A stretch of DNA of 64,000 nt from NCBI RefSeq assembly GCF_035944375.1, contig NZ_DASZBE010000020.1; one strand, 5' to 3'. This document shows, in pieces, positions 17,470 through 25,713 of this stretch. How positions within the stretch are numbered: position 1 is the first letter of the stretch; every line of letters starts with the position of its first letter. A program made the translations under genes and the position numbers. This DNA is from Allobosea sp035944375 (lineage in GTDB: Bacteria > Pseudomonadota > Alphaproteobacteria > Rhizobiales > Beijerinckiaceae). Under the pieces are notes generated by a model. That model was given only the letters and a program-made list of their open reading frames with translations, was not told the DNA's origin and did no database searches.

Positions 17470-17825
17470 GTTGGGCCTTTCGGTGGTGTGGCTCCGGCGC
17501 CGCGCTAGCCTTGCGCCGCGTCCAGCCGGATCCGGAATTCTCAATGCGACGGCGTGTTTAGACGCGCGCGGAGGCGGGGTCCAGCATTGCCTTGCAGCGC
17601 CGCACGCCTGCGGCGCGCAGCACGGTACGAACCCGCGCGGACCGCCAGGATGTAGGATCGGCGCCGGGATCTTCCAAGTCCGAACCCCGGCGGCGGTAAG
17701 AGTGCATCAGCAAAGCTTCGTGAAGCGGCGCCCGCACGGGGTTTCGTGCCTTGCCTTTGCCGCGTTCAACTGGCAGTGCACCGGCGAACGCTCGGTTCGC
17801 TCTGTCCTGCAAGAAAGCACGTCCC
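17470..17825. other. Divergent secA / parvulin intergenic region (356 bp)
   Basis: No gene is evident. It should hold the two divergent promoters. One clear hairpin is visible: GCGCCGCA at 17597-17604 pairs with TGCGGCGC at 17609-17616 around a four-base loop. It might act in the secA leader, but I see no known leader motif. Confidence 0.45.
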
Positions 17826-18671
17826 ATGAAGTTGTCTCGTCTCGGCATGGTTTCGCTCGGCCTCGTGCTCGTCGCGACGCCGGTCTTCGCGCAGGCGGAC
17901 AAGGTTGTCGCCAAGGTCGACGGCATCGCCATCACCGAACGCGAGATCGGCTTGGCGACCGAGGATCTGGGCGAGCGCCTGGCGCAACTCCCCGACGAGC
18001 GCAAGCGCGACGAGGTGATCAACTATCTGGTCGACCTCAAGCTCGGCGCGCGCGCCGCGATCGCGGCCAAGACGGCCGATGGCCCCGACTTCGCCGCCCG
18101 TCTCGCCTATTTCCGCGAGAAGGTGCTGCTCGACCAGTACCTGACCGCCGAGGGCAAGAAGGCTGCGACACCCGAAGCGGCCCGCAAGCTCTATGACGAG
18201 ACCACCAAGGCGATGGCGCCGGAAGAAGAGGTCAACGCCCGCCACATCCTCGTCGAGGACGAGGCCCAGGCCAAGGCCGTCGCCGAGCGCCTGAAGAAGG
18301 GCGAGGACTTCGCCAAGGTCGCCGCCGAGCTCTCCAAGGACCCGGGCTCCGGCAAGGAGGGCGGCTCGCTCGGCTGGTTCACCAAGGACCGCATGGTGCC
18401 GGAATTCGCCGAAGTCGCCTTCAAGCTGGACAAGGGCCAAGTGTCCGACCCGGTGAAGAGCCAGTTCGGCTGGCACGTCATCAAGGTCGAGGACAAGCGC
18501 AGCAAGCCGCTGCCCGACTTCGCGATGGTGAAGCCGCAGATCGACCAGTATCTCGAGCGCAAGGCGCAGCAGGACATCATCGTCGGCCTGCGCGAGAAGG
18601 CCAAGGTCGAGCGTCTCGACCAGCCGGCCGCGCCCGCGACGCCGGCTCCCGCCGAGCCGAAGAAGCCCTGA
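17826..18671 (+). CDS. Exported parvulin-type peptidyl-prolyl isomerase (PpiC/PrsA-like)
   Basis: A 281-residue periplasmic protein. Residues 1-23 form a Sec signal peptide ending TPVFAQ. The N-terminal chaperone part runs to about 130, and a PpiC rotamase domain spans about 135-225 with NARHILVEDE, GGSLGWFTKDRMVPEF and GWHVIKVED. The tail from 266 is rich in proline and alanine. Such proteins help outer-membrane and secreted proteins fold. ATG 17826 is chosen because the signal peptide starts there. A strong terminator follows at 18701. Confidence 0.93.
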   Translation: MKLSRLGMVSLGLVLVATPVFAQADKVVAKVDGIAITEREIGLATEDLGERLAQLPDERKRDEVINYLVDLKLGARAAIAAKTADGPDFAARLAYFREKVLLDQYLTAEGKKAATPEAARKLYDETTKAMAPEEEVNARHILVEDEAQAKAVAERLKKGEDFAKVAAELSKDPGSGKEGGSLGWFTKDRMVPEFAEVAFKLDKGQVSDPVKSQFGWHVIKVEDKRSKPLPDFAMVKPQIDQYLERKAQQDIIVGLREKAKVERLDQPAAPATPAPAEPKKP

Positions 18672-18700
18672 GCGAGCACTGACTCGCGAATGAGCCTTTG

Positions 18701-18735
18701 ACATGGCCCGCGCCCGTCGCGGGCCATGTTCGTTT
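18701..18735 (+). terminator. Rho-independent terminator after the parvulin gene
   Basis: A perfect 12-bp stem, ACATGGCCCGCG at 18701-18712 with CGCGGGCCATGT at 18718-18729, has a five-base loop and is followed by TCGTTT. It lies between the convergent parvulin and antitoxin genes. Confidence 0.85.
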
Positions 18736-19112
18736 CAGACGAGATCGTCGAGCTTCACGCGCAGGGCGCCAGCGATCTTCTTCATCGTCGCCAGCGTGCC
18801 CTCGCGCTTCCCGGTCTCGATCTGCGAGAGATAGGGCTGCGCGATGCCGGCCATCTCCGCCAGCGCGCTGACGGTCAGCCCGCGATGCTCGCGCCAGACC
18901 CGCACGAGGTTCTCGCCCGCGAGAATGCGGTCGACCATGGCGGAGGGGACGAACTCCTCTTCGCCAGCGGCGAGACGACGTTTGGCCTCGTCATAGGCCA
19001 GCACATCCTCGGCCATTTCGGCAGCATCGCGCAGCCGTTCGAACGTCGCTTCCGGAACCACGACCATTCGCTCTCCGCCAGGGCGGACGATGACCTCGTA
19101 CCCCTCATCCAT
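18735..19112 (-). CDS. XRE-family antitoxin/repressor of a toxin-antitoxin pair
   Basis: A 125-residue protein. Residues 1-55 look like a short Phd-like acidic module (EVIVRPGGERMVVVPEATFE). Residues about 68-122 form a Cro/C1 helix-turn-helix (LTVSALAEMAGIAQPYLSQI, then TGKREGT). It is encoded 12 bp downstream of a RelE/ParE-type toxin on the same strand, the HigBA order. It should bind and neutralise the toxin and repress the operon, probably through the palindrome at 19383. Its stop abuts the parvulin terminator. Confidence 0.87.
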   Translation of the reverse strand: MDEGYEVIVRPGGERMVVVPEATFERLRDAAEMAEDVLAYDEAKRRLAAGEEEFVPSAMVDRILAGENLVRVWREHRGLTVSALAEMAGIAQPYLSQIETGKREGTLATMKKIAGALRVKLDDLV

Positions 19113-19124
19113 GTCCTCACCTCC

Positions 19125-19376
19125 TCAGTCGTAGATGCGGCTGCGATGGCCGACATCGAGGATGTCGAGGACGGTGCCGTCCTCATCAAAGATGACGCGA
19201 TAGTCCCCAACCCGCAGCCGATAGCCGTCGCGACCCTGGAGCTTTCGGACATTCGCGGCCAAGCTCGCGGGAGCCTCCGCATATTGTTCAATCTTGCCGC
19301 GGATGCGCGCCGCCGTTCCCACCGGCAAGGCACGCAGAGCCCTCAGCGCCTGCGTCTGGTAGACGATCCGCCGCAT
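19125..19376 (-). CDS. RelE/ParE/HigB-superfamily toxin
   Basis: A small basic protein of 83 residues with the RelE fold signature: an N-terminal YQTQALRALRALP helix, the KLQGRDGYRLRVGDYRVIF core with conserved arginines, and a DILDVGHRSRIYD ending. Relatives are ribosome-dependent mRNA endonucleases or gyrase inhibitors; the RVGDYRVIF core favours RelE-like mRNA cleavage. The gene is first in the pair. No Shine-Dalgarno sequence is visible between the palindrome and ATG 19376, so translation may be leaderless. Confidence 0.9.
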   Translation of the reverse strand: MRRIVYQTQALRALRALPVGTAARIRGKIEQYAEAPASLAANVRKLQGRDGYRLRVGDYRVIFDEDGTVLDILDVGHRSRIYD

Positions 19377-19382
19377 GGAAAC

Positions 19383-19404
19383 ATGCTATAGCATATCGCT
19401 ATGA
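19383..19404 (-). promoter_or_regulatory. Palindromic operator/promoter of the toxin-antitoxin pair
   Basis: ATGCTATAGCAT at 19383-19394 is a perfect 12-base palindrome starting seven bases before the toxin ATG. A second overlapping element, TAGC-N5-GCTA, follows. It is the most AT-rich spot in the neighbourhood and contains TATA-like hexamers. Its position fits autoregulation by the HTH antitoxin; this is inference from position and symmetry. Confidence 0.55.
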
Positions 19405-19484
19405 CCGAGCAAGCGTGGCGCGGGCCCACCTTGCCTTCGCGCCGCCCCTGCGGCACACGGGCCTCCCGCACAGGAGACGCCACC

Positions 19485-20735
19485 ATGGCCGGCAAGGATG
19501 TTCCCGTTTCCCCGCTTGCGCCGAAGCGCCAGCCCAAGGTTCCGCCGGTTCCCGGCGTGCGCTTCGCCACCGCCGAGGCGGGCATCAAGTACACGGGCCG
19601 CACCGATGTCTGGCTGGCCCTGCTCGACGAGGGCACGCAGGTCGCGGGCGTCTTCACCCGCTCGAAATGCCCCTCCGCGCCGGTCGACTGGTGCCGCGAG
19701 AACCTGAAGCAGGGCTCGGCCCGGGCCGTCGTCGTCAATTCCGGCAACGCCAACGCCTTCACCGGGCTGAAGGGCCGCGACTCCGTCGCGCTGACCGCGA
19801 AGATCGCGGCCAAGGCCGCCGGCTGCAAGCCTGAAGAGGTCTTCATCGCCTCGACCGGCGTGATCGGCGAGCCCCTCGACGCGAGCAAGTTCGAGGGCGT
19901 GCTGGAAGCTTGCGCCAAGCGCGTGGCGGACGGTCCCTGGATCGATGCGGCCAAGGCGATCATGACGACCGACACCTTCCCCAAGGCGCTCTCGCGCAAG
20001 GCCAAGATCGACGGCCATGAGGTCGTGCTCGCCGGCATCGCCAAGGGCGCTGGCATGATCGCGCCCGACATGGCGACGATGCTCTCCTTCGTCTTCACGG
20101 ATGCGCCGATCGCCGCGCCCGTGCTGCAGGCGCTGCTCTCCAAGGGCGTGAAGGGCTCCTTCAACGCCGTCACCGTCGACAGCGACACCTCGACCTCGGA
20201 CACGCTGATGCTGTTCGCGACGGGCAAGGCGGCGGCGCGCGGCGTGCCGGCGATCACCGAGATCGGCGATGCCCGGCTCTCGGGCTTCAAGCGCGCGCTG
20301 AATTCGCTGCTGCTCGAACTCGCCCATCTCGTGTGCAAGGACGGCGAGGGTGCGCGCAAATTCGTCGAGGTGCGCGTCGCGGGCGCGGCCTCCGCGCGCT
20401 CGGCCAAGCGCGTCGCGCTCTCGATCGCCAATTCGCCGCTGGTCAAGACCGCCATTGCCGGCGAGGACGCCAATTGGGGCCGTGTCGTCATGGCCGTCGG
20501 CAAGGCCGGCGAGCCGGCCGATCGCGACCGGCTCGACATCTCCTTCGGCGACATCAAGGTGGCCCAGCAGGGCGCCCGGGCTGCTTCTTACGATGAGGAA
20601 GCCGTCTCGACCTATATGCAAGGCGAACACATCGTCATCACCGCCGATCTCGGCCTCGGTCGCGGCAAGTCCACCGTCTGGACCTGCGACCTGACCAAGG
20701 CCTATGTCGAGATCAACGGCGACTACCGGTCCTGA
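19485..20735 (+). CDS. argJ: Bifunctional glutamate N-acetyltransferase / amino-acid acetyltransferase
   Basis: A 416-residue self-cleaving Ntn-type enzyme of the cyclic arginine pathway. It moves acetyl from N-acetylornithine to glutamate and may also use acetyl-CoA. The autocleavage motif MATMLSFVF is present, with the nucleophile threonine at about residue 198, along with the substrate motifs VVNSGNANAFTG and NSPLVKTAIAGEDANWGR. ATG 19485 follows AGGAGA with good spacing. The ORF extension upstream overlaps the toxin operator and is not homologous. The gene is divergent from the toxin gene. Confidence 0.96.
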   Translation: MAGKDVPVSPLAPKRQPKVPPVPGVRFATAEAGIKYTGRTDVWLALLDEGTQVAGVFTRSKCPSAPVDWCRENLKQGSARAVVVNSGNANAFTGLKGRDSVALTAKIAAKAAGCKPEEVFIASTGVIGEPLDASKFEGVLEACAKRVADGPWIDAAKAIMTTDTFPKALSRKAKIDGHEVVLAGIAKGAGMIAPDMATMLSFVFTDAPIAAPVLQALLSKGVKGSFNAVTVDSDTSTSDTLMLFATGKAAARGVPAITEIGDARLSGFKRALNSLLLELAHLVCKDGEGARKFVEVRVAGAASARSAKRVALSIANSPLVKTAIAGEDANWGRVVMAVGKAGEPADRDRLDISFGDIKVAQQGARAASYDEEAVSTYMQGEHIVITADLGLGRGKSTVWTCDLTKAYVEINGDYRS

Positions 20736-20745
20736 ATGACTCACC

Positions 20746-20820
20746 GTCATTGCGAGCGCAGCGAAGCAATCCAGGCGTCTGCGCAATCCCTCTGGATTGC
20801 TTCGCTGCGCTCGCAATGAC
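20746..20820. repeat. Perfect long palindrome, 28-bp arms (family A, copy 1)
   Basis: Arms at 20746-20773 and 20793-20820 are perfect inverted copies, starting GTCATTGCGAGCGCAGCGAA and ending in its complement. The 19-base loop differs from that of the copy at 28742-28815, whose arms are the same. It fills the gap between argJ and the EamA gene, and its last bases run into that gene's start region. Confidence 0.95.
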
Positions 20821-20824
20821 GGAG

Positions 20825-21730
20825 ATGGCCCGCCCCAACCCCAGCCGCGCCTTCGTCGTCGGGCATCTGCTGGTCTGCTCGTTCTTCTGGGGCTCGAGCT
20901 TCCTGTTCATCAAGCTGACGGGCGGCGCGATCTCGCCGCTCGCGCTCGCCGCCGGGCGCGGGCTGATCGGGGCGGCGGCGCTGGCGGCCTATGTCGTCTG
21001 GCTCGGCCAGAGCCCAATCCCGCGCCGCGACGAGATCCGGCACTGGCTGGTGCTGGGCACGACCAATGGCTGGGTGCCCAACGTCCTCGTCGCCTATGCG
21101 CTGGTGCAGCTCGCCAGCGGCCCGGCCGCGATGATCCAGGCCGGCGGGCCGCTGGTGACGGCGGTCTTCGCGCATTTCCTCTTCGCCGAGGAGCGGATGG
21201 GTCTGCGCCGGCTGGTCGGCATCGGGCTCGGCATGGCCGGAGTCGCGCTGCTGATCGGCCCGCGCCTGGTCGAGGGCGGCGGCACGGCGCTCGGCGTGCT
21301 CGCCATGGTCGGCGTCATGCTGGGCTACAGCATCGGCAATCTCTATGCCCGCGCCATCCCCGTCTCGGCCGGCGATCCGGCCCGTCTCGCGCTCGGGCAG
21401 CAGGTGGTCTCGGGCCTCGTCGCGCTCGCGCTGACGCTGGTCTTCGCCGGCCCTGCCGCCTTCGCACCGATGGCGGACCATGTCCCGGCCATGCTGGCGC
21501 TCGGCCTGCTCGCCACCGCCGTGCCGATGGCGGTGTTCATGCGGCTGATCCGCGCCGCGGGACCGACGCGGGCGGCGATGACCGGCTATCTCGTGCCGAC
21601 GGTGGCGACGATCCTGGGCATCGTCGTGCTCGGGGAAACGCTGGAGTTGCGGCAGATCCTCGGCGGTTGCATCATCCTCGCCGGCGTCTTCCTGGTGACG
21701 ACGTCGCAGCGTGCGGCCAGGTCTGCTTGA
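20825..21730 (+). CDS. EamA-family (DMT) metabolite exporter
   Basis: A 301-residue protein with ten hydrophobic segments arranged as two EamA repeats. The first repeat opens with HLLVCSFFWGSSFLFIK, and the second ends with LVPTVATILGIVVLGETL. The drug/metabolite transporter superfamily exports amino acids, nucleosides or other small molecules; the substrate is unknown. I choose ATG 20825 (MARPNPSR). ATG 20816 would begin inside the repeat and add three residues. No good ribosome-binding site is visible because the palindrome ends four bases before the start. Confidence 0.85.
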   Translation: MARPNPSRAFVVGHLLVCSFFWGSSFLFIKLTGGAISPLALAAGRGLIGAAALAAYVVWLGQSPIPRRDEIRHWLVLGTTNGWVPNVLVAYALVQLASGPAAMIQAGGPLVTAVFAHFLFAEERMGLRRLVGIGLGMAGVALLIGPRLVEGGGTALGVLAMVGVMLGYSIGNLYARAIPVSAGDPARLALGQQVVSGLVALALTLVFAGPAAFAPMADHVPAMLALGLLATAVPMAVFMRLIRAAGPTRAAMTGYLVPTVATILGIVVLGETLELRQILGGCIILAGVFLVTTSQRAARSA

Positions 21731-21743
21731 GAGGACGAGCGGC

Positions 21744-22250
21744 ATGAGGATCGGGCTGGGGGTCGTTCTCGCCTTGGCGTTGTCCGCTTGCGTCGAGCGC
21801 AAGCCGGCGACCGTCGCGTTTTCAGCCGACGAGGCGGCCTTCATCAGGAAGACCGGTACGACCACGATCACCGGCCACGCCTTCCGCACCAAGCCGAGCG
21901 GTGCGGTCGTGAACGCGGCCGGGCAGCTGGTCCGCCTCGTGCCGGCCACGGGCTACTCGCGCGAGCGCTTCGCCAATTTCTACGGCACGCGCAAATTCGT
22001 GCCGCATCGCGGCTATCCCCGCGACGACAACCCCGACCCCGCCTATGGCGACTACACCCGCACCACCAAGGCGGAATCGAATGGCCGCTTCGCCTTCGAA
22101 AAGGTGGCGCCGGGCGATTATTTCGTCACCACCCAGGTGATCTGGGGCGACGAGGATGCGCTCACGCGCGAGGGCGGCTCAGTCTATGACAGCGTCACCG
22201 TGACGGGTAAGGAGACGCAGCCCCTGCACGTCATCCTCTCCGGCTACTGA
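21744..22250 (+). CDS. Predicted lipoprotein with carboxypeptidase-regulatory-like fold
   Basis: This 168-residue protein has a lipoprotein signal peptide ending ALALSAC, with the lipidated cysteine at residue 16. The mature part contains TTTITGHAFRTKPSGAVV, then NGRFAFEKVAPGDYFVTTQV, the beta-sandwich pattern of carboxypeptidase regulatory-like domains often found in surface-anchored proteins. The function is not known. ATG 21744 is chosen because the signal peptide begins there; it lies 13 bp after the EamA gene and just before mutT. Confidence 0.75.
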   Translation: MRIGLGVVLALALSACVERKPATVAFSADEAAFIRKTGTTTITGHAFRTKPSGAVVNAAGQLVRLVPATGYSRERFANFYGTRKFVPHRGYPRDDNPDPAYGDYTRTTKAESNGRFAFEKVAPGDYFVTTQVIWGDEDALTREGGSVYDSVTVTGKETQPLHVILSGY

Positions 22251-22259
22251 GTCCAACCC

Positions 22260-22664
22260 GTGAAGCTTCTCCTCGTCGTCGCCTGCGCCCTGATCGATTC
22301 CGACAACCGCGTGCTGGTGGCCCAGCGGCCGCAGGGCAAGGCGCTGGCCGGGCTGTGGGAGTTTCCCGGCGGCAAGCTGGAGGCGGGCGAGCGGCCCGAG
22401 CCGGCGCTGATTCGTGAGCTGTCCGAGGAGCTCGGCATCACCGTCAAGGAGGAGTGCCTGGCGCCGCTGACCTTCGCGAGCTTCGCCTATCCCGAGTTCC
22501 ACCTCCTGATGCCGCTCTATATCTGCCGGCGCTGGGAGGGGCAGGTCGCCTCCCGCGAGGCGCAGGCGCTGAAATGGGTCCGCCCCGGCAAGCTGCGGGA
22601 GCTGGCCATGCCGCCCGCCGACGAGCCGCTGATCCCGCATCTGATCGACCTGCTGGGGGCGTGA
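22260..22664 (+). CDS. mutT: 8-oxo-dGTP diphosphatase, MutT-type Nudix hydrolase
   Basis: A 134-residue protein with a complete Nudix box, G-x5-E-x7-REL-x-EEL-GI, running from GKLEAGE to SEELGI around residues 39-61. The start VVACALIDSDNRVLVAQRP and the WVRPGKL segment are typical of MutT, which removes 8-oxo-dGTP from the nucleotide pool. GTG 22260 is nine bases after the lipoprotein stop. The gene is followed by a palindromic repeat. Confidence 0.9.
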   Translation: MKLLLVVACALIDSDNRVLVAQRPQGKALAGLWEFPGGKLEAGERPEPALIRELSEELGITVKEECLAPLTFASFAYPEFHLLMPLYICRRWEGQVASREAQALKWVRPGKLRELAMPPADEPLIPHLIDLLGA

Positions 22665-22692
22665 GCGCCCGCGCTCCGGTCATCAACCGATC

Positions 22693-22796
22693 GTCATCCT
22701 GGGCGACCGAAGGTCGACCGGGATCCATCATAGGGCAGACACGGCGCCCTATGATGGATCCCGGCCTGCGCCGCTGCGCGGCTTGTCCAGGATGAC
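22693..22796. repeat. Palindromic repeat family B, copy 1
   Basis: Starts GTCATCCTGGGCGACCGAAG and ends CAGGATGAC; the centre pairs GGGATCCATCATAGGGC with GCCCTATGATGGATCCC. It is nearly identical to the reverse complement of 24138-24240, sharing the first 44 bases. It lies between mutT and the ycaQ stop. Confidence 0.92.
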
Positions 22797-22853
22797 GGGG
22801 TTCGTTCAACCGCGAAGGAGGGCGCTAGATATCGATGAAGTGTCAGGCGCGAT

Positions 22854-24017
22854 TCAGCCGTCGTTCTGACGCGCCAGCTGAAACCGCTCGAACCGCGCCA
22901 GCTCCGCCTCGATCAGCGCCTGGCGCTCCGGGCTCTCCTGCCCCTCCAGCCAGGTCCATTGCTGGATCAGGAGCCGCCCCGCCTGGCGGTCGGTCTTCAG
23001 GTCGAGCACGGCCACGACCGTGTCGCCGATCAGCACCGGCAGGCCGAAATAGCCGAAGATGCGCTTCTCTTTCGGCAGATAGGCCTCGAAAGCATGGGCA
23101 TAGCCGAAAAACAGCTTCAGCCGCTTGCGCTGGATGATCAGCGGATCGAAGGGCGAGAGGATGTGGACGAGATCGGGCTGCGGCGCCGCCGCGTCCGGCC
23201 CCTCGCGCGGCATCCAGTGCGGCACGGTCGAGTCTTCGACCGTCACCGGCATCAACTCGCGGCGTTTCACGCGGGCCTCGATCAGCTCCGCCACCGCTGC
23301 CTTGGCCGGGGCATCGAGATGGCAGATCGAATCGAGGCTGACGACGCCTTGCGCCCGCAACGCCCGGTCGAGCCTGTAGGCGGTGACCTGCCGTTCCGAG
23401 GCAGGCGTCGGGCGTTTGTCCCAGCCGAAATGCCGGTCTGTCAGCTCATAGGTCTTGAGCATGCCGGCGCGGGCCGAAATCACCAGGTCGCCATCGTAGA
23501 AGGCGCGCTCCAGCAGCCCCTTGGAAGGCTTCTTGCTGGCCCAGAGATGGGCCTTCTCGACCAGCACGTCGCTGTCGATGTCGCGGATGGTCAGCGGCCC
23601 GTCCTTGCGGATGCGGGCGAGCAGCTTGCGCGCCTCCTCGCGCCCGCCGACGGCCGACCAGCGCTTGGGCTCTGCCCGATGGGCCTTCATCGCCCCGAGG
23701 AAGAAGCGGATGTCGCGCAGCGGCACATAGGAGAGCGCATGGGTCCAGTATTCGAAGACGCTTTTGTCCAGCGACTGCGCCTGCGCCAGATCGCCCCGCT
23801 GATAGGAGGGGATGCGGCTGAACAGGATGTGGTGGTGGCAGCGCTCGATCACGTTGATCGTATCGATCTGGACATAGCCGAGATGCTCGACCGCCGCCTT
23901 CGTGGCCTGCGCCCCCGCACCGAAGGGCTCGCGCGCGTCGAGCCGCTGGGCCCGCAGCCAGAGCCGCCGCGCCTGTTGGCGCGAGAGGGTGATCGTCTTG
24001 GGCAAGCGGGGCGGCAT
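22854..24017 (-). CDS. ycaQ: Winged-helix DNA glycosylase of the AlkZ/YcaQ family
   Basis: A 387-residue HTH_42 (DUF1006) protein with tandem winged-helix modules. The catalytic QxD motif seen in YcaQ is present as YVQIDTI, giving Q50 and D52. HHHILFSR and EYWTHALSYVPL are typical of the family. YcaQ-type enzymes excise alkylated bases and unhook interstrand crosslinks. The length is close to the roughly 400 residues usual for the group. The gene stands alone and is bracketed by two inverted copies of a palindromic repeat. Confidence 0.88.
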   Translation of the reverse strand: MPPRLPKTITLSRQQARRLWLRAQRLDAREPFGAGAQATKAAVEHLGYVQIDTINVIERCHHHILFSRIPSYQRGDLAQAQSLDKSVFEYWTHALSYVPLRDIRFFLGAMKAHRAEPKRWSAVGGREEARKLLARIRKDGPLTIRDIDSDVLVEKAHLWASKKPSKGLLERAFYDGDLVISARAGMLKTYELTDRHFGWDKRPTPASERQVTAYRLDRALRAQGVVSLDSICHLDAPAKAAVAELIEARVKRRELMPVTVEDSTVPHWMPREGPDAAAPQPDLVHILSPFDPLIIQRKRLKLFFGYAHAFEAYLPKEKRIFGYFGLPVLIGDTVVAVLDLKTDRQAGRLLIQQWTWLEGQESPERQALIEAELARFERFQLARQNDG

Positions 24018-24137
24018 GGCGGGGTCCAGGGCTGCGAAGAAAGCTGCCGGAGTTTAGGGCGCGGCGTCCAGCCTTGTGTCAGGACGACGGAAGAACGAGC
24101 CCGGCTTTCGCGGTTTTGCCCGTCCTCGCCCTTGCTC

Positions 24138-24240
24138 GTCATCCTGGACCGGCGGCGCAGCCGGCGGGCCGGGATCCATCATGGGGCGCCGCGTCCGCCC
24201 TATGATGGATCCCGGTCGACCTTCGGTCGCCCAGGATGAC
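24138..24240. repeat. Palindromic repeat family B, copy 2 (inverted relative to copy 1)
   Basis: Starts GTCATCCTGGACCGGCGGCG and ends CGACCTTCGGTCGCCCAGGATGAC in reading order. Its reverse complement matches 22693-22796 over the first 44 bases and most of the rest. It lies between the ycaQ start and the 3' end of the minus-strand 92-aa gene. Confidence 0.92.
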
Positions 24241-24288
24241 GGCGTCACGGGTTGAGACCATGGGATATCGGCCGCCGCTGCCGCTACA

Positions 24289-24567
24289 TCATGCGCTGGC
24301 GGATAGCGCCTCTCGCAACGCCTCGGGCGTCACCTGCGCCATCGCCATGGCCAGCTTGAAGGCTTTCGTCTTCTCGCCGGGGTTCATCACCAGGATCACC
24401 GTCTCGGTTCCGGGACAGGCGGGATCGGCGCAGAGGATCTCGTTGACCGCGATGGCGGCCTCCTCCGGGAGGCCGGCGATCTCGCGCAGCAGCTCTTTTA
24501 CGCGGTGGGTCTGTGCCGCCGCTTCGCTCTTGTCGGGCCCGCCCTTGCCGAAGAGGCCGAAGCGCAT
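24289..24567 (-). CDS. Small conserved-looking protein with CxDPxCPG motif
   Basis: A 92-residue soluble protein without a signal peptide. After a helical, charged N-terminus (KGGPDKSEAAAQTHRVKELL), the core NEILCADPACPGTETVILVM has two cysteines spaced C-x4-C flanking Asp-Pro. This could bind a metal or simply be structural. I recall similar CxDPxCPG proteins in rhizobia but no function. It lies nine bases after the WD40 gene on the same strand, so it probably belongs to the zinc-related group by transcription. Confidence 0.7.
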   Translation of the reverse strand: MRFGLFGKGGPDKSEAAAQTHRVKELLREIAGLPEEAAIAVNEILCADPACPGTETVILVMNPGEKTKAFKLAMAMAQVTPEALREALSASA

Positions 24568-24576
24568 CGCCGCGCT

Positions 24577-25587
24577 CTAAGCCGCGGGCAGCGTCAGCAC
24601 GCCGGCGGCGCCGTCTTCCGTGCCGAAGGCCAGCCGCTTGCCGCCCTTGTCCCAGGCGAAGGCGGTGATGCCACTGCCGCGCAGCGCCGGGCGCACCAAA
24701 AGCTCCGAGGCATCTGTGAGGCGGATCATCAGGATGCAGCCATCGTCATAGCCGACCGCCAGAACCAGCGCCTTGGGATGGAAGGCGACGCGGGTGACCT
24801 TGGCGTGGCGGGCGCCGCATTCGCGCGGCGCCTTGCCCTGCGGGCCCTCGCCCTGGAAGGGCCAGACGATCGCGGCATCCGCCCCGCTCGAGGCGAGCCA
24901 CAGCCCGTCATGCGACCAGGACAGCGAGCGCGGCTTGGCCGGATAGCCGGTCATCCGCATATGGCTCGGCTTCTCGCCCAGCCGCCAGCCATGCAGCGCG
25001 TTCTCGGGCATGGAGGAGACGACGAAGCGCCCGTCCGGCGACCAGACGACGTCGAGATGGGCGCCCTTCCATTCGAGGAATTCGGGCTTGGTCTCCGTCG
25101 CCGGATACCAGAGGCTCACGCCGTTCATCTGGCCGATCGCGAGCCGAAAACCCTTGGGCGCGAACACCAGCCCCTGCGGCGTCGTGCCGACATCGAGCGA
25201 GCGGACCCGGCCCTTGTCATCACGGGCATGGACGGTCTTGCCGGTGTTCCAGGCGATGCTGCCGGAGCCCGAAAGCGCCACCGCATCGACCCAGCGGCGC
25301 TTCTCGTCGCGCGCGATCTCGGTGGAGGTGCCGTCGGCCGCGGTCGCGACGACGCGGCCGTCATCGCCGCCGGTGATCAGATGCTCGCCATCGCTGCAGG
25401 TGCAGAGGACGCCGCCGGCATGGACCTCGGCTGAGTCGTGCGCGCCCTCGTTCCAGCGCAGCACGCGCCCGTCGGCGAGCGCAAGCGCCAGCGTCGATTT
25501 GAGCCAATGGGCGCCGACGACATGCGCCCCGGCCTCGACGGGAACGACATGCTCGCGCAGCGAGACGGGGGCGGTGTTCGTGTTCAT
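24577..25587 (-). CDS. WD40-repeat protein
   Basis: A 336-residue beta-propeller protein. Repeated units such as VWSPDGRFVVSSM, LSWSHDGLWLASSGADAAIVW and VAFHPKALVLAVGYDDGCIL show the GH...WD-like periodicity of about 40 residues, enough for a seven-blade propeller. There is no signal peptide or other domain, so it is likely a cytoplasmic scaffold. It is encoded downstream of a CobW-family GTPase and znuA, a context I associate with zinc homeostasis in alphaproteobacteria. That link is inference. Confidence 0.83.
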   Translation of the reverse strand: MNTNTAPVSLREHVVPVEAGAHVVGAHWLKSTLALALADGRVLRWNEGAHDSAEVHAGGVLCTCSDGEHLITGGDDGRVVATAADGTSTEIARDEKRRWVDAVALSGSGSIAWNTGKTVHARDDKGRVRSLDVGTTPQGLVFAPKGFRLAIGQMNGVSLWYPATETKPEFLEWKGAHLDVVWSPDGRFVVSSMPENALHGWRLGEKPSHMRMTGYPAKPRSLSWSHDGLWLASSGADAAIVWPFQGEGPQGKAPRECGARHAKVTRVAFHPKALVLAVGYDDGCILMIRLTDASELLVRPALRGSGITAFAWDKGGKRLAFGTEDGAAGVLTLPAA

Positions 25588-25629
25588 GGGCGGGGTCTAG
25601 CGCAGCCTGTTTGTCATGGGAACCGCACC

Positions 25630-25704
25630 GTCATTCTCGGGCGCAGCGAAGCGCAGACCCGAGAATCTCTGGCAGGAGATGCTCGGGTCAAGCCCGAGCA
25701 TGAC
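25630..25704. repeat. Two-hairpin GTCAT repeat (family D)
   Basis: GTCATTCTCGGG pairs with CCCGAGAAT, then ATGCTCGGG pairs with CCCGAGCAT before the terminal GAC. This makes two adjacent hairpins rather than one long palindrome. The element at 43436-43516 has the same design. It lies between the CobW-like gene and the WD40 gene. Confidence 0.85.
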
Positions 25705-25713
25705 ATGAAGGGC

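Noticed and set aside
14578..17508. Long plus-strand open frame of 976 codons opposite secA
   Set aside because: It is the antisense shadow of secA, caused by high GC codon bias; the product is unlike any protein while SecA is complete.
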